DNA from: Candidatus Competibacteraceae bacterium
GTDB lineage: Bacteria; Pseudomonadota; Gammaproteobacteria; Competibacterales; Competibacteraceae
Length of the DNA stretch: 39,190 nt
Direction of reading: 5' to 3'
NCBI GenBank assembly: GCA_003989065.1
Contig: RXIW01000029.1
Coordinates: 1-39,190 of the forward strand
The notes under the pieces were generated by a model. The model saw only the letters and a list, made by a program, of their open reading frames with translations. It did no database searches and had not been told where the DNA came from. The number at the start of each line of letters is the position of its first letter. Positions within the stretch are counted from its first letter, which is position 1. Made by a program: the position numbers and the translations under genes. Shown in pieces: positions 1 to 7,957 of the stretch.

Positions 1-249
1 CGCGCTCAATGATAACTATCGGTTGAACCTCCTCTTGGGTACGCCAACCCCAGCGACTACATAGCGCGATTGCCCTGCATGGCTATCGTAAAATCCCTCT
101 CCTCGCATCCTCATCCCGGTTTCAGCTTGGTTTAAGCCGGCGGCACTACAGTGCCTCCACGACGAGTTGCGGCGGTGCGGGCTCCCCCCGAACCGATGTC
201 CCAACCGGCGTCGTGAACCATTCCTTTTACAACAAGAGGCACTTTCCGA
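1..249. other. Non-coding left edge, upstream of the PepSY operon
   Basis: I see no convincing gene here. The minus-strand open frame crossing it continues antisense through the PepSY gene and has no recognisable domain. The stretch presumably holds the promoter of the operon starting at 250, but I could not find a -35/-10 pair with good spacing. An AAGAGG about 13 bases before the ATG at 250 is the only Shine-Dalgarno-like element, and its spacing is long. Confidence 0.4.
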
Positions 250-552
250 ATGATCGCTCACAAATCGATACTCATGGCCATCACCCTCGCCCTGGCCACC
301 CCCTTCACCGTTGCGACTTTTGCCGCCGAGGATAGCAGCGCCACCGCACCAACCGCCGCACACGAATTCACCAAGGAACAGGCCATCGAAAAGGCTCTCA
401 AGGCGCATCCCGGCAAGGTGACCAAAGCCTATCAGGACACCAAAAAGGGCCAGCAGACCTGGGAAGTGAAGATCAAGGGCGACGATGGGCAGAAATGGGA
501 GATGTATTACGACATGAAGACCGGCGAGCTGGTTGCCGAGGAAGCCGACTGA
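250..552 (+). CDS. Small secreted PepSY-domain protein
   Basis: A 100-residue protein with a basic N-terminus and hydrophobic core (residues 1-25) ending in TFAAE, a signal peptide likely cleaved near residue 26. The mature part (about residues 37-98) is a single PepSY domain: the helix TKEQAIEKALKAHPG is followed by a strand pattern ending in YYDMKTGELVAEE. PepSY domains are small periplasmic folds found alone or on proteases, reductases and sensor proteins; their usual role is inhibitory or ligand binding. It is the first gene of an apparent operon with a cytochrome b561, a second PepSY protein and a two-component system, so a periplasmic sensory or redox-related role is plausible but inferred. 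The ligand is unknown. Confidence 0.85.
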   Translation: MIAHKSILMAITLALATPFTVATFAAEDSSATAPTAAHEFTKEQAIEKALKAHPGKVTKAYQDTKKGQQTWEVKIKGDDGQKWEMYYDMKTGELVAEEAD

Positions 553-625
553 CCCGGATAACCATGGAGTAGGCACGGACGCCCCCTCCTCCAACCCTAT
601 TCTTCCCAACTGCAGACATCGCTTC

Positions 626-1237
626 ATGACCGAACACGATACGACCGAAATCATCGTCTGGGACCCGCTGGTCCGCCTATTTCATTGGATCCTGGTTGCA
701 GCCTTCACCCTGGCCTACTTCAGCCAAGAGGGGCCATTCGAGGACTGGCTGGAACAGCTGGATGGCGCGTGGTTGCAAACGACCCATGTCTGGGCCGGCT
801 ATACCATCGTTGGCTTGCTATTATTTCGCTTGATCTGGGGCTTCGTTGGTCCGCGTCACGCCCGCTTCAGCGATTTCGTGCAGGGACCACGCCAAACCTG
901 GAGCTACCTCAAGGAGGTGTTGACGTTGCGCGCCCCACGCTATCTGGGACACAACCCCGCCGGCGGAGCCATGATCGTCGTCCTGCTGTCAAGCTTGACC
1001 ATCACGGTCACCGCCGGCCTGCTGCTGTACGGGGCCGACAAGGGCGCAGGACCCTTGAGCGGACTCATGATGGGCGCCAGCGACGCCGCCATCCACTCCA
1101 TCAAGGAAGTGCACGAGTTCTTCGCCAACTTGACCCTGATCCTGGTCGTAGGACATCTGATCGGCGTGATCTGGGAAAGCCTGCTGCATCGGGAGAATCT
1201 GGCCCACGCCATGATCACCGGGCGTAAGCGGGCCTGA
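626..1237 (+). CDS. Cytochrome b561 family membrane protein
   Basis: A 203-residue protein when started at the ATG at 626; the open frame reaches back to 533 but that part overlaps the upstream PepSY gene and does not look like protein. It reads MTEHDTTEIIVWDPLVRLFHW at the start, the typical entry of the bacterial cytochrome b561/Ni-Fe hydrogenase b-subunit family. Four membrane segments are visible. Histidines suited to bind haem b lie in LFHW, TTHVWAGY, KEVHEF and GHLIG. These proteins pass electrons between the quinone pool and periplasmic partners. Its place between two PepSY genes and before a response regulator/kinase pair suggests the operon monitors or handles a periplasmic redox partner. 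The partner is not in the window. Confidence 0.85.
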   Translation: MTEHDTTEIIVWDPLVRLFHWILVAAFTLAYFSQEGPFEDWLEQLDGAWLQTTHVWAGYTIVGLLLFRLIWGFVGPRHARFSDFVQGPRQTWSYLKEVLTLRAPRYLGHNPAGGAMIVVLLSSLTITVTAGLLLYGADKGAGPLSGLMMGASDAAIHSIKEVHEFFANLTLILVVGHLIGVIWESLLHRENLAHAMITGRKRA

Positions 1238-1265
1238 CGACAGGTCGCCGGTGGGAGTCACGCCG

Positions 1266-1577
1266 ATGCCGCGACCTCTATCGGTCTTGCTGATGGCAGT
1301 GAGTCTATTCGCCTCCGCACCGCTCACTGCTGACCATGCGCACGATGACGTCCGCACCCTTCGCAACAGCGGGCAAATCCTGCCGCTCGAAACGATCATC
1401 GACTACCACCGCCGCCGCAATCCCGGCGGCCAATTACTGGAAGTGGAGCTGGAGCTTAAACGGGGGCATCACGTGTACGAACTCAAGATTCTGGACGACG
1501 ACGGCGAGGTGCGAGAGTTCGAGTACGACGCTCGCACCGGCCAGCTCTGGGGTCTTGAACGGGAAGATCGGCGCTAA
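1266..1577 (+). CDS. Second small secreted PepSY-domain protein
   Basis: 103 residues from the ATG at 1266, which has GGGAG about eight bases upstream; an in-frame GTG at 1251 is a weaker alternative. Residues 1-22 form a signal peptide ([19 protein letters not shown]...). The rest is one PepSY-like domain with [26 protein letters not shown] and, near the end, [16 protein letters not shown]. It differs from the first PepSY protein in being more acidic and in having the aspartate-rich DDDGEV turn. It ends two bases before the response regulator start, so translation is probably coupled. Small PepSY proteins next to QseBC/PhoPQ-like systems are a known neighbourhood; the signal sensed here cannot be read from sequence. 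Confidence 0.85.
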   Translation: MPRPLSVLLMAVSLFASAPLTADHAHDDVRTLRNSGQILPLETIIDYHRRRNPGGQLLEVELELKRGHHVYELKILDDDGEVREFEYDARTGQLWGLEREDRR

Positions 1578-1579
1578 CG

Positions 1580-2251
1580 ATGCGGCTATTACTGGTCGAA
1601 GATGACGCTACCCTGAGCGGTCGACTTTGCGTCGAACTGGAGCAGGCCGGTTTCGCCGTCGATGTGGCGGCAGATGGCATAGATGCAGAGTTCATGGGAG
1701 AGTCCGAGCCGTACGCCGTGGTGGTCCTGGATCTGGGCCTGCCGCGCCGCCCAGGATTGGACGTGCTGCGTCACTGGCGGGAAGCCGGCAACCCGGTGCC
1801 AGTGCTGATCCTCACCGCCCGCGACGCCTGGCACGAAAAAGTCGATGGCTTCAAAGCCGGCGCCGACGATTATCTCGGCAAACCGTTCCACACCGCCGAG
1901 CTGATCGCTCGGCTGCAGGCCCTGCTTCGCCGCGGCATCGCCCGCCCACCCGGTCCACTGCGCAACGCCGGCCTGGAGCTGGACGAGGATACTCAGACCG
2001 CGCGGATTCTCGCCACGGGCGAAACCGTCGATCTGACCGGCATCGAATTCCGCCTGCTGCGTTATTTCATGCTGCATCCTGGACGCGTGTTGTCCAAAAC
2101 CCGGTTGGCCGAACAAGTCTACGATTTCGCCACCGAGCACGACAGCAATGTGCTGGAGGTCTACATCAACCGCTTGCGGCGCAAGCTCGGCCGCGAGCTG
2201 ATCACCACCCACCGGGGCCAGGGCTACGCGTTCGGCTCCGGTCGCGCATGA
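1580..2251 (+). CDS. OmpR/PhoP-family response regulator
   Basis: A 223-residue two-domain regulator. The receiver domain (residues 1-115) has the acidic pair D8/D9, the phospho-acceptor D51 in VVLDLGLP, T79 and the invariant lysine K101 in LGKPF. A winged-helix output domain follows (about 125-222), with [15 protein letters not shown] and the recognition-helix region [16 protein letters not shown], placing it in the OmpR/PhoP/QseB class. It starts two bases after the upstream PepSY gene, and its stop overlaps the kinase start in ATGA (2248-2251). It probably controls its own operon, but no repeated binding site upstream of 250 was clear enough to call. Confidence 0.95.
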   Translation: MRLLLVEDDATLSGRLCVELEQAGFAVDVAADGIDAEFMGESEPYAVVVLDLGLPRRPGLDVLRHWREAGNPVPVLILTARDAWHEKVDGFKAGADDYLGKPFHTAELIARLQALLRRGIARPPGPLRNAGLELDEDTQTARILATGETVDLTGIEFRLLRYFMLHPGRVLSKTRLAEQVYDFATEHDSNVLEVYINRLRRKLGRELITTHRGQGYAFGSGRA

Positions 2252-3591
2252 CCTCGTTACAGGCGCGGCTGTCGACCAGCCTGATCCTGACCCTGACCAC
2301 ATTGGCCGTGCTGGTGGTGGCGATCGGCGGCTATTCGCTGCGGCAATTGGCCGAGGATTTCGTAGCCACCCGGTTGGAACACGACCTGGAAACCCTGCTG
2401 GCCGCTTTGGAGTTCGACTCGGCCGGCCGACCGCAACTGGCCGATGCGCACACCAACAGCGCATTCCACCAACCCCTCTCCGGCCATTATTATCGGATCG
2501 ATAGTCCGGCGGGCGAACTGTGTTCCCGCTCGCTGTGGGATGCGGAACTGCCCCTGCCTCCGTTGACGACCGACCGCTTCACCCGCAGCTTCACCACCGG
2601 CCCGCAAGGTCAGCTATTGTTGCTGGTCGGTCGCGCTTTTCGCATCCGTAACCAACCCGTCACCATCGTGGTGACCGAGGATTTCGGTCCGATCAGCGCT
2701 GGCCTGCGGCGTCTGATGCTGGAATTCGGCCTGATTGCCCTGCTCCTACTCGGCGTGCTGCTGCTACTCCAGCGGCTGATCGTACGGCGCGGACTGGCTC
2801 CGCTGGAGCAAATCCGCCACGAATTACCGCGGTTGGCGCGCGGAGATATCGCTCAACTGTCGATCGATGCGCCAGCCGAAGTCCGCCCTCTGGTGGCCGA
2901 GCTCAACCGGCTTCTCGAACTGCTCGGCCAGCGCCAGCGCCGCGCTCGACATGCGCTCGGCAACCTGGCCCATGCCCTGAAAACGCCGCTGACCGCCCTG
3001 ACCCAATTGGCCGAACAACCCCCGCCCGTCCATGACACTACCGCATGGTGGCGAGATCTGCGCCAACAACTCCAGAATATCCGCCATCTAACCGAACGTG
3101 AGTTGAAGCGGGCTCGCATCGCTGGCGGCAGCATCCCCGGTCAACGGGTGCTGCTCGACCGCGAAGTCGCCGATCTGGCCACCACCCTGCGCCGCATCCA
3201 CCGCGAACGCGATCTGCAGATCGAGATCCATATTCCGCCGGACAGCGGGCTACCGGGCGACCGCGACGATCTGCTGGAATTGTTGGGCAACCTGCTGGAC
3301 AACGCTTGCCAGTGGGCGACCAGCACGGTGCGGCTGACCGCCGAGGCCAACGACGAACGACTGTGGCTGCAAGTCGAGGATGATGGGCCGGGCTGCCCAC
3401 CGGATCGCCTGGCTTTACTGCAGCGCGGTATACGAATTGACGAATCGCGCGCCGGTCACGGCCTCGGGTTGGCCATCGCCAGCGACATCGTCGAACAATA
3501 TGGCGGAACCTTGCAGCTGGGCCGTTCCGCGGCTCTGGGCGGCTTTCTCGCCGAGGTGGCACTGCCTCGCCTGGCCAGCGGACCCGCGTAA
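2248..3591 (+). CDS. Membrane sensor histidine kinase
   Basis: 447 residues from the ATG at 2248, which overlaps the regulator stop; the frame is open further upstream but that part is antisense-like. Two membrane segments (about residues 10-32 and 155-177) enclose a periplasmic sensor region of about 120 residues. A HAMP-like linker follows ([20 protein letters not shown]). The dimerisation domain carries the phospho-accepting histidine in [18 protein letters not shown]. The ATPase domain shows the N box (NLLDNACQW), the G1 box (EDDGPGCP) and the G2 box (GHGLGLAIA). This is the PhoQ/QseC-like class that partners OmpR regulators. Signals may come through the two PepSY proteins encoded in the same operon, which is inference. 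Confidence 0.93.
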   Translation: MTSLQARLSTSLILTLTTLAVLVVAIGGYSLRQLAEDFVATRLEHDLETLLAALEFDSAGRPQLADAHTNSAFHQPLSGHYYRIDSPAGELCSRSLWDAELPLPPLTTDRFTRSFTTGPQGQLLLLVGRAFRIRNQPVTIVVTEDFGPISAGLRRLMLEFGLIALLLLGVLLLLQRLIVRRGLAPLEQIRHELPRLARGDIAQLSIDAPAEVRPLVAELNRLLELLGQRQRRARHALGNLAHALKTPLTALTQLAEQPPPVHDTTAWWRDLRQQLQNIRHLTERELKRARIAGGSIPGQRVLLDREVADLATTLRRIHRERDLQIEIHIPPDSGLPGDRDDLLELLGNLLDNACQWATSTVRLTAEANDERLWLQVEDDGPGCPPDRLALLQRGIRIDESRAGHGLGLAIASDIVEQYGGTLQLGRSAALGGFLAEVALPRLASGPA

Positions 3592-3601
3592 TGCGGAGAT
3601 T

Positions 3602-6304
3602 TCAATACGCTTCGAAGGTGAACCGGGCGGCGCCGATCATCACCTCATCGCCGGCTTCCAGGGCGAGGACTTCGTTGGTCGCCAACCCATGGCAACCGAT
3701 CCGCACCGACCCCGGCTGAGCCAGATTCTGAATCCAGTACATGCCACCGCGGAACAGCAGCTCGGCCTGACGGGGCGCTACGCCCTCGGCATTGATGCAC
3801 AGGCCCGTCTCGAAGGAATTCCCCACCGGCAGCCACTTCGGCACGTAATAATGCACGATGCGTCGCGAGGCGGCATCCACCCGGTCGAAGCGGGCATAGA
3901 GCAAGGCCCCCGGATTGCCGACCCCATTCAGCTCAGCGACCCGGTCCTGCATCCGCAACATGTTGAGATAGCGATTGCGCAGCGTCGCCCGCAGATCATC
4001 AGCTCCGGACTGCTGGTCGCGCTGCTTGAGCACATCGACCAAACCCAGCAGGTAATGGCCAAACCGGTTGCGTGGCTCCTTGGTATCCCAGTTCAATGGC
4101 CCTTCCTTGCCACGCTCCCAGGCCAACGTCAGCCGCAGATGGTAGAGATCGCAGATATCCAGGATGTCGCCCGACTGCAGCAACTCCCACTGCCCGCGCG
4201 CTAGGCGTTGGCCATTCCGCCCGGTGTAGGTATCGCCCTGATCGCTGGCCGGCATCAGCGTCAACTGGTCGCCCAGCGCGCAGATCACGCAATGCAGGCG
4301 GGAGATCCGATTGTACTTGGGCACGAATCCGAGGGTGAAGTCGCCAAAACTGGTATCGGCGGCCGCGCCATGGCGGCCGAAGATCATGAACGGGCGCGAT
4401 ACGATCTCGATACGGGTCGGCGCTTGGGACGAATCGACCGACAATAGCACTGCCCGTGTCATCGGCGTGCCCCGGCTGAGCGCTTGATCGCCGGCGCCGC
4501 TCAAATCGTAGGTTCGATCGGGGTTGGCCTCCAACTCCAGCAGCGGGGTGCAGGCCAGGGTCGCATCGCGATTCTCGACCTTATCCCAGGCTTGCGGAGC
4601 GCCCTGCGCCTCTACGGCCGGCCAGAAGCGGTCGTAGGCAAGGTCCGCCTCGGACGGCTCGGTGGCTCCGCCCTGGTCCGATTCATCCTCATCCAGACGG
4701 ATCTCCAGCCGATTGTCATAGGCGTGCCATTCCCCGCGATGATCGAGCAAATCGAGCTCCAGCCACAGCGTGGTCCGCCGCACCGGGCCGGTGTCGGCAT
4801 AGCGGTAGCTCAGATAGACCGGCTGCGCATCCCGGCCATCCAGCAGGCGCAAAGGCGCGAATTGCCCCTGATGGGCGAACGCCAGATCGGGACTCCGCAA
4901 GCGCAGGCGGATTTCCCGATACAGCCACCAGGTCGGATTGAGCAGTAGAGCGCTGAGCACGCCGTCCCGGTTGGACTGGGCCTTCGCAACGACCAGCAGA
5001 TTGACCCACATCGGTTGCTGGTCCGTGGTCAGCCGCACCACCCGCTGCTCGTAGGCCATCAGCCATGGCGCCTTCGAATGCTGCAGCAACCGCAGATGCC
5101 AGTCCCGGACCCGGCAAAGCGCGGCCCGGTCTCGAGCGTCCCACCAGTGCTTCTGTTTGGCGGCGATGTCATCCAGCAGCTGGGTGAATTCGCCCAGCGC
5201 TGGCCATGCCGACTTCATGGTGGCCAAGGCCGCTGCGTGCGCCGTTTCGGCGGAGGGCTGCGAATGGATAGGCGGTAGCGTAACGGTCGCTTCCGCCTCG
5301 AGCGGCAGCGCGCGCTCGGTAACCGCCGGGGTCGCCGCTTCGGCGTCCAGCGGCTTCTCCAAATCAAGATCGAGACTGAACCCCAGCTCGGACCAGTTCA
5401 ACTCGAATTCGGGACTGGAAGCGATAGCCGTCTGTGGTGGCTGGACAGCGCTGGGATCGCGCTTGGCCGCCGACCCGCCTGTCTCCGTGGATTGCCAATT
5501 CTGCTCGACCAGAAAGCAGTTGCGCGCTGCCTCATCGACCCGCTCCAGGGTGATATCGCGTTTCGAATCCAGGCTATCCAGCAACAGGATCGCATCGCAC
5601 AGGGTGGCGACCGAACGCGGCGCCCCGTGGCAATAGCCGGCGATGCGCTCCAGCACCGCGGGTGACAGCTTTTCATCGGCGTCCTGGCCGGCTGCCCGAA
5701 ACTGGTGGGTGATGAACAGCGCCGTTTCCAGGCGACTCAAGCGTTCCAGGCGACAACGGGTCCGCACGCTGTCCTGCAACCGGCCCAATTCGGGTTGGCG
5801 CAACTTACCTTCGATTTCCGGCAGACCGGCCAATACGACCTGTAGGCGTTGGCCGGGAATCGGCGGCGTTTCCACGAAGTCCAGCAACTGGCGCAACACG
5901 CTGATGCGTAAGAGATGCGCATCGTCGATCAGCAGCGCGGTGATCTGGTTGCGCCGCGCGTTCGTCGCCAGGGTATCCAGCAGCAGCTGGCTTTGTTGTC
6001 CGGTGTCGAGCGATTCCACCGGCAACCCGAGGCTGGCGCACAGGTAATTGAGGATATCGGGGAAATCGAACCCGGCATTGGTCAACAGCACAAAACGGAT
6101 ATCATCGGCTTCCGTCATGCAACGATGCAGAGTCAGGGTCTTACCGAGCCCCACTTCCCCTGTCAACAAAATGAAACCACGCCGCTCTCGAATGCCGTCC
6201 AGGATGTCCGCGCAGGCACCATCGAAACTGGCATGACGATAAAAGCCGTCGAGATCCTTCGGCTTGAACGGCCCGTTCTCAAACCCAAAATGAGTGGTAT
6301 ACAT
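3602..6304 (-). CDS. ExeA-like AAA ATPase fused to C-terminal FHA domains
   Basis: A 900-residue protein. The N-terminus (MYTTHFGFENGPFK...) matches the GspA/ExeA type of AAA ATPase, with Walker A GEVGLGKT (residues 49-56), Walker B LLIDDAH (124-130) and an AAA lid to about residue 265. A low-complexity acidic linker (about 270-350) leads to a central region (about 350-610) that I do not recognise. A forkhead-associated domain follows (about 615-735) with GRHG and the SRLHC core, then a second FHA-like module near the C-terminus (about 835-900). FHA domains bind phosphothreonine. ExeA normally helps assemble the type II secretion secretin, but it has peptidoglycan-binding rather than FHA modules, so this protein probably does something else. 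No secretion genes lie nearby. No membrane segment was seen. Confidence 0.75.
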   Translation of the reverse strand: MYTTHFGFENGPFKPKDLDGFYRHASFDGACADILDGIRERRGFILLTGEVGLGKTLTLHRCMTEADDIRFVLLTNAGFDFPDILNYLCASLGLPVESLDTGQQSQLLLDTLATNARRNQITALLIDDAHLLRISVLRQLLDFVETPPIPGQRLQVVLAGLPEIEGKLRQPELGRLQDSVRTRCRLERLSRLETALFITHQFRAAGQDADEKLSPAVLERIAGYCHGAPRSVATLCDAILLLDSLDSKRDITLERVDEAARNCFLVEQNWQSTETGGSAAKRDPSAVQPPQTAIASSPEFELNWSELGFSLDLDLEKPLDAEAATPAVTERALPLEAEATVTLPPIHSQPSAETAHAAALATMKSAWPALGEFTQLLDDIAAKQKHWWDARDRAALCRVRDWHLRLLQHSKAPWLMAYEQRVVRLTTDQQPMWVNLLVVAKAQSNRDGVLSALLLNPTWWLYREIRLRLRSPDLAFAHQGQFAPLRLLDGRDAQPVYLSYRYADTGPVRRTTLWLELDLLDHRGEWHAYDNRLEIRLDEDESDQGGATEPSEADLAYDRFWPAVEAQGAPQAWDKVENRDATLACTPLLELEANPDRTYDLSGAGDQALSRGTPMTRAVLLSVDSSQAPTRIEIVSRPFMIFGRHGAAADTSFGDFTLGFVPKYNRISRLHCVICALGDQLTLMPASDQGDTYTGRNGQRLARGQWELLQSGDILDICDLYHLRLTLAWERGKEGPLNWDTKEPRNRFGHYLLGLVDVLKQRDQQSGADDLRATLRNRYLNMLRMQDRVAELNGVGNPGALLYARFDRVDAASRRIVHYYVPKWLPVGNSFETGLCINAEGVAPRQAELLFRGGMYWIQNLAQPGSVRIGCHGLATNEVLALEAGDEVMIGAARFTFEAY

Positions 6305-6451
6305 ACAACCATCCCCACTTCACCAACCCACCGCCACGAATACGATCCGAGGTGTTTTATACTCCAATTTTACCCAGATTGGGACGGTTGCACTTCAACA
6401 TTGCAGGTGTACCGGCCAAATCGCTGGGCAGCAGGACGACAGCGCTGCCCT
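6305..6451. other. Gap between two minus-strand genes, leader of the AAA-FHA gene
   Basis: 147 bases between the acyltransferase stop and the AAA-FHA start. It is AT-richer than its flanks around 6340-6410. No Shine-Dalgarno stronger than GGGGAT before the ATG at 6304 was found, and no terminator with a U-run. A separate promoter for the AAA-FHA gene is possible but not visible with confidence. Confidence 0.3.
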
Positions 6452-7888
6452 TCATTCCTCCAACGCCCGCGCACTCGCTCGCAATGCCGCCATTTCCGCC
6501 TCGATCCCGGCGACCAGTTCCCACGGCTCGGCGACCACACCGCTGTCGCTGGTGATCCCCACGGTCACGGCCCCCGCATGACTCAGCACGCTGATCCCGA
6601 TGCCGATGCCGGTAATCTGTGGAACCCAGGCCAATATCCGCCCGACCGGCGCGCCGGCCAGGGTCAGGGGTTCTTCCGGCCCAGGAACGTTGGTCATGAC
6701 CGCCGTCGCCTTCAACCCATAGAGCCGCAGCGTCAAGCGCTCCAGCCAAGCGGGCAAACGGCCCATCATGCCGATGACCGCCAGGTTCGCTACCGCTTCG
6801 AGCGAGGATTTGGCCTGCTCCGTCCGCACCCGAATCGCGGCCAACCGCGCTGCCGGATCGGCGATGGCCAGCGGCAGCTTCAGAAAGATCACCGCAAACC
6901 GATTGCCCAACTCGATATCTTCCTGGTACGGCCGCAGATTGACCGGCACCACCAGCCGCACTGTTGGCGTCGGATGCAATTCGCCTCGCGCCAGCAGATA
7001 TCGCCGCAACGCCCCAGTCACCACCACCAACATCACATCGTTCACTCGCCCGCCCCAGCGCTGGCGGATCGCGGCGATATCGGTCAAGGGTATCGGCGCT
7101 GACCAGGCCACGCGCTTGCAACCATTCAATCGCCCCCGCAATGCGGTGCGGGTATCGGGCACAATGACTGCCTGCCGCAGCAACGCCCACGCCAATGCCA
7201 TACCCCAGCGCAATCTGTCCCCCCAACGCGAGGGCGGAGCCCAGCTCTTGGCCGTCTTCGCTGCCAATCGAGCGTGCCGGCGCCGTCGTTCCGCCAGATC
7301 TTCCCCTACCGACGCGCCATCGGCGGGAGACGAAACCGCCGGGTCGGTCAGAGCCAGGAACACGCGCAACAGCGCTATGCCATCGGCGATGCAATGATGC
7401 ACGCGAAACACGACGGCGCATCCCGGCCCGACCGGGTCCACGATCACGCAACGCCACAAGGGCCGACCTTCATCCAGCGGCTCGCTGGCCAGTTCGCCCA
7501 CCTGTCGCTGTAGAGCGCGCGAATCGGCCGGAGCGGACCAGCGCAGCCACCGAATGTGATCCTCTAGCGCGAACCTCCCGTCTTCCAGCCAGTACGTGCG
7601 TCCTCCCACCCGAACCAGGCGCTGGCGAAAGCGAGCAAACGCCAACAATCGGTTACGCAGGGTCGCCTTCAAACGCTCCTCGTCCAGCGGCGTGTCCAGA
7701 TGCAGGACGATCGTCACCACCATCGGCTGGGTCGCGCTATCCATCCGCGCCCAGGTTAGATCGCGATAGCTCACCGGTTCCCGCGACAGGCTTTCCGGCT
7801 GCGGCGAAGCGCTTACAGCCTCTACATCTACAGGCCCGACGCTATCCACCATCGCCTCCGCTACGGTCTGTTGCGGCTCCATGTCCAT
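6452..7888 (-). CDS. Wax ester synthase/diacylglycerol acyltransferase (WS/DGAT)
   Basis: 478 residues, the usual length of bacterial WS/DGAT enzymes. The catalytic motif HHxxxDG is present as HHCIADG (residues 164-170), preceded by the typical PLWRCVIVD. Later conserved blocks include VNDVMLVVVTGALRRYL and the C-terminal NVPGPEEPLTLAGAPV, which matches the family's NVPGP motif. The enzyme joins an acyl-CoA to a fatty alcohol or a diacylglycerol, making wax ester or triacylglycerol at the inner membrane face. An ATG two codons downstream is an alternative start. It lies head-to-head with a UbiB-like kinase gene. Together with the lipase, fadD and PHA protein further right it points to neutral lipid storage. 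Substrate preference cannot be told from sequence. Confidence 0.93.
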   Translation of the reverse strand: MDMEPQQTVAEAMVDSVGPVDVEAVSASPQPESLSREPVSYRDLTWARMDSATQPMVVTIVLHLDTPLDEERLKATLRNRLLAFARFRQRLVRVGGRTYWLEDGRFALEDHIRWLRWSAPADSRALQRQVGELASEPLDEGRPLWRCVIVDPVGPGCAVVFRVHHCIADGIALLRVFLALTDPAVSSPADGASVGEDLAERRRRHARLAAKTAKSWAPPSRWGDRLRWGMALAWALLRQAVIVPDTRTALRGRLNGCKRVAWSAPIPLTDIAAIRQRWGGRVNDVMLVVVTGALRRYLLARGELHPTPTVRLVVPVNLRPYQEDIELGNRFAVIFLKLPLAIADPAARLAAIRVRTEQAKSSLEAVANLAVIGMMGRLPAWLERLTLRLYGLKATAVMTNVPGPEEPLTLAGAPVGRILAWVPQITGIGIGISVLSHAGAVTVGITSDSGVVAEPWELVAGIEAEMAALRASARALEE

Positions 7889-7957
7889 ACGTCCCCGGTT
7901 GCTGTACTCTCACCACTTTCCGATGATACGCCCGCGTTGCGTCGCGCCCGCGACCGC

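Noticed and set aside
16-654. Minus-strand open frame of 212 codons over the PepSY gene
   Set aside because: It is antisense to a PepSY gene with a signal peptide and shows no domain.
6357-7457. Minus-strand open frame of 366 codons overlapping the WS/DGAT gene
   Set aside because: Same strand but another frame; the WS/DGAT frame has the HHxxxDG motif and the full family pattern.
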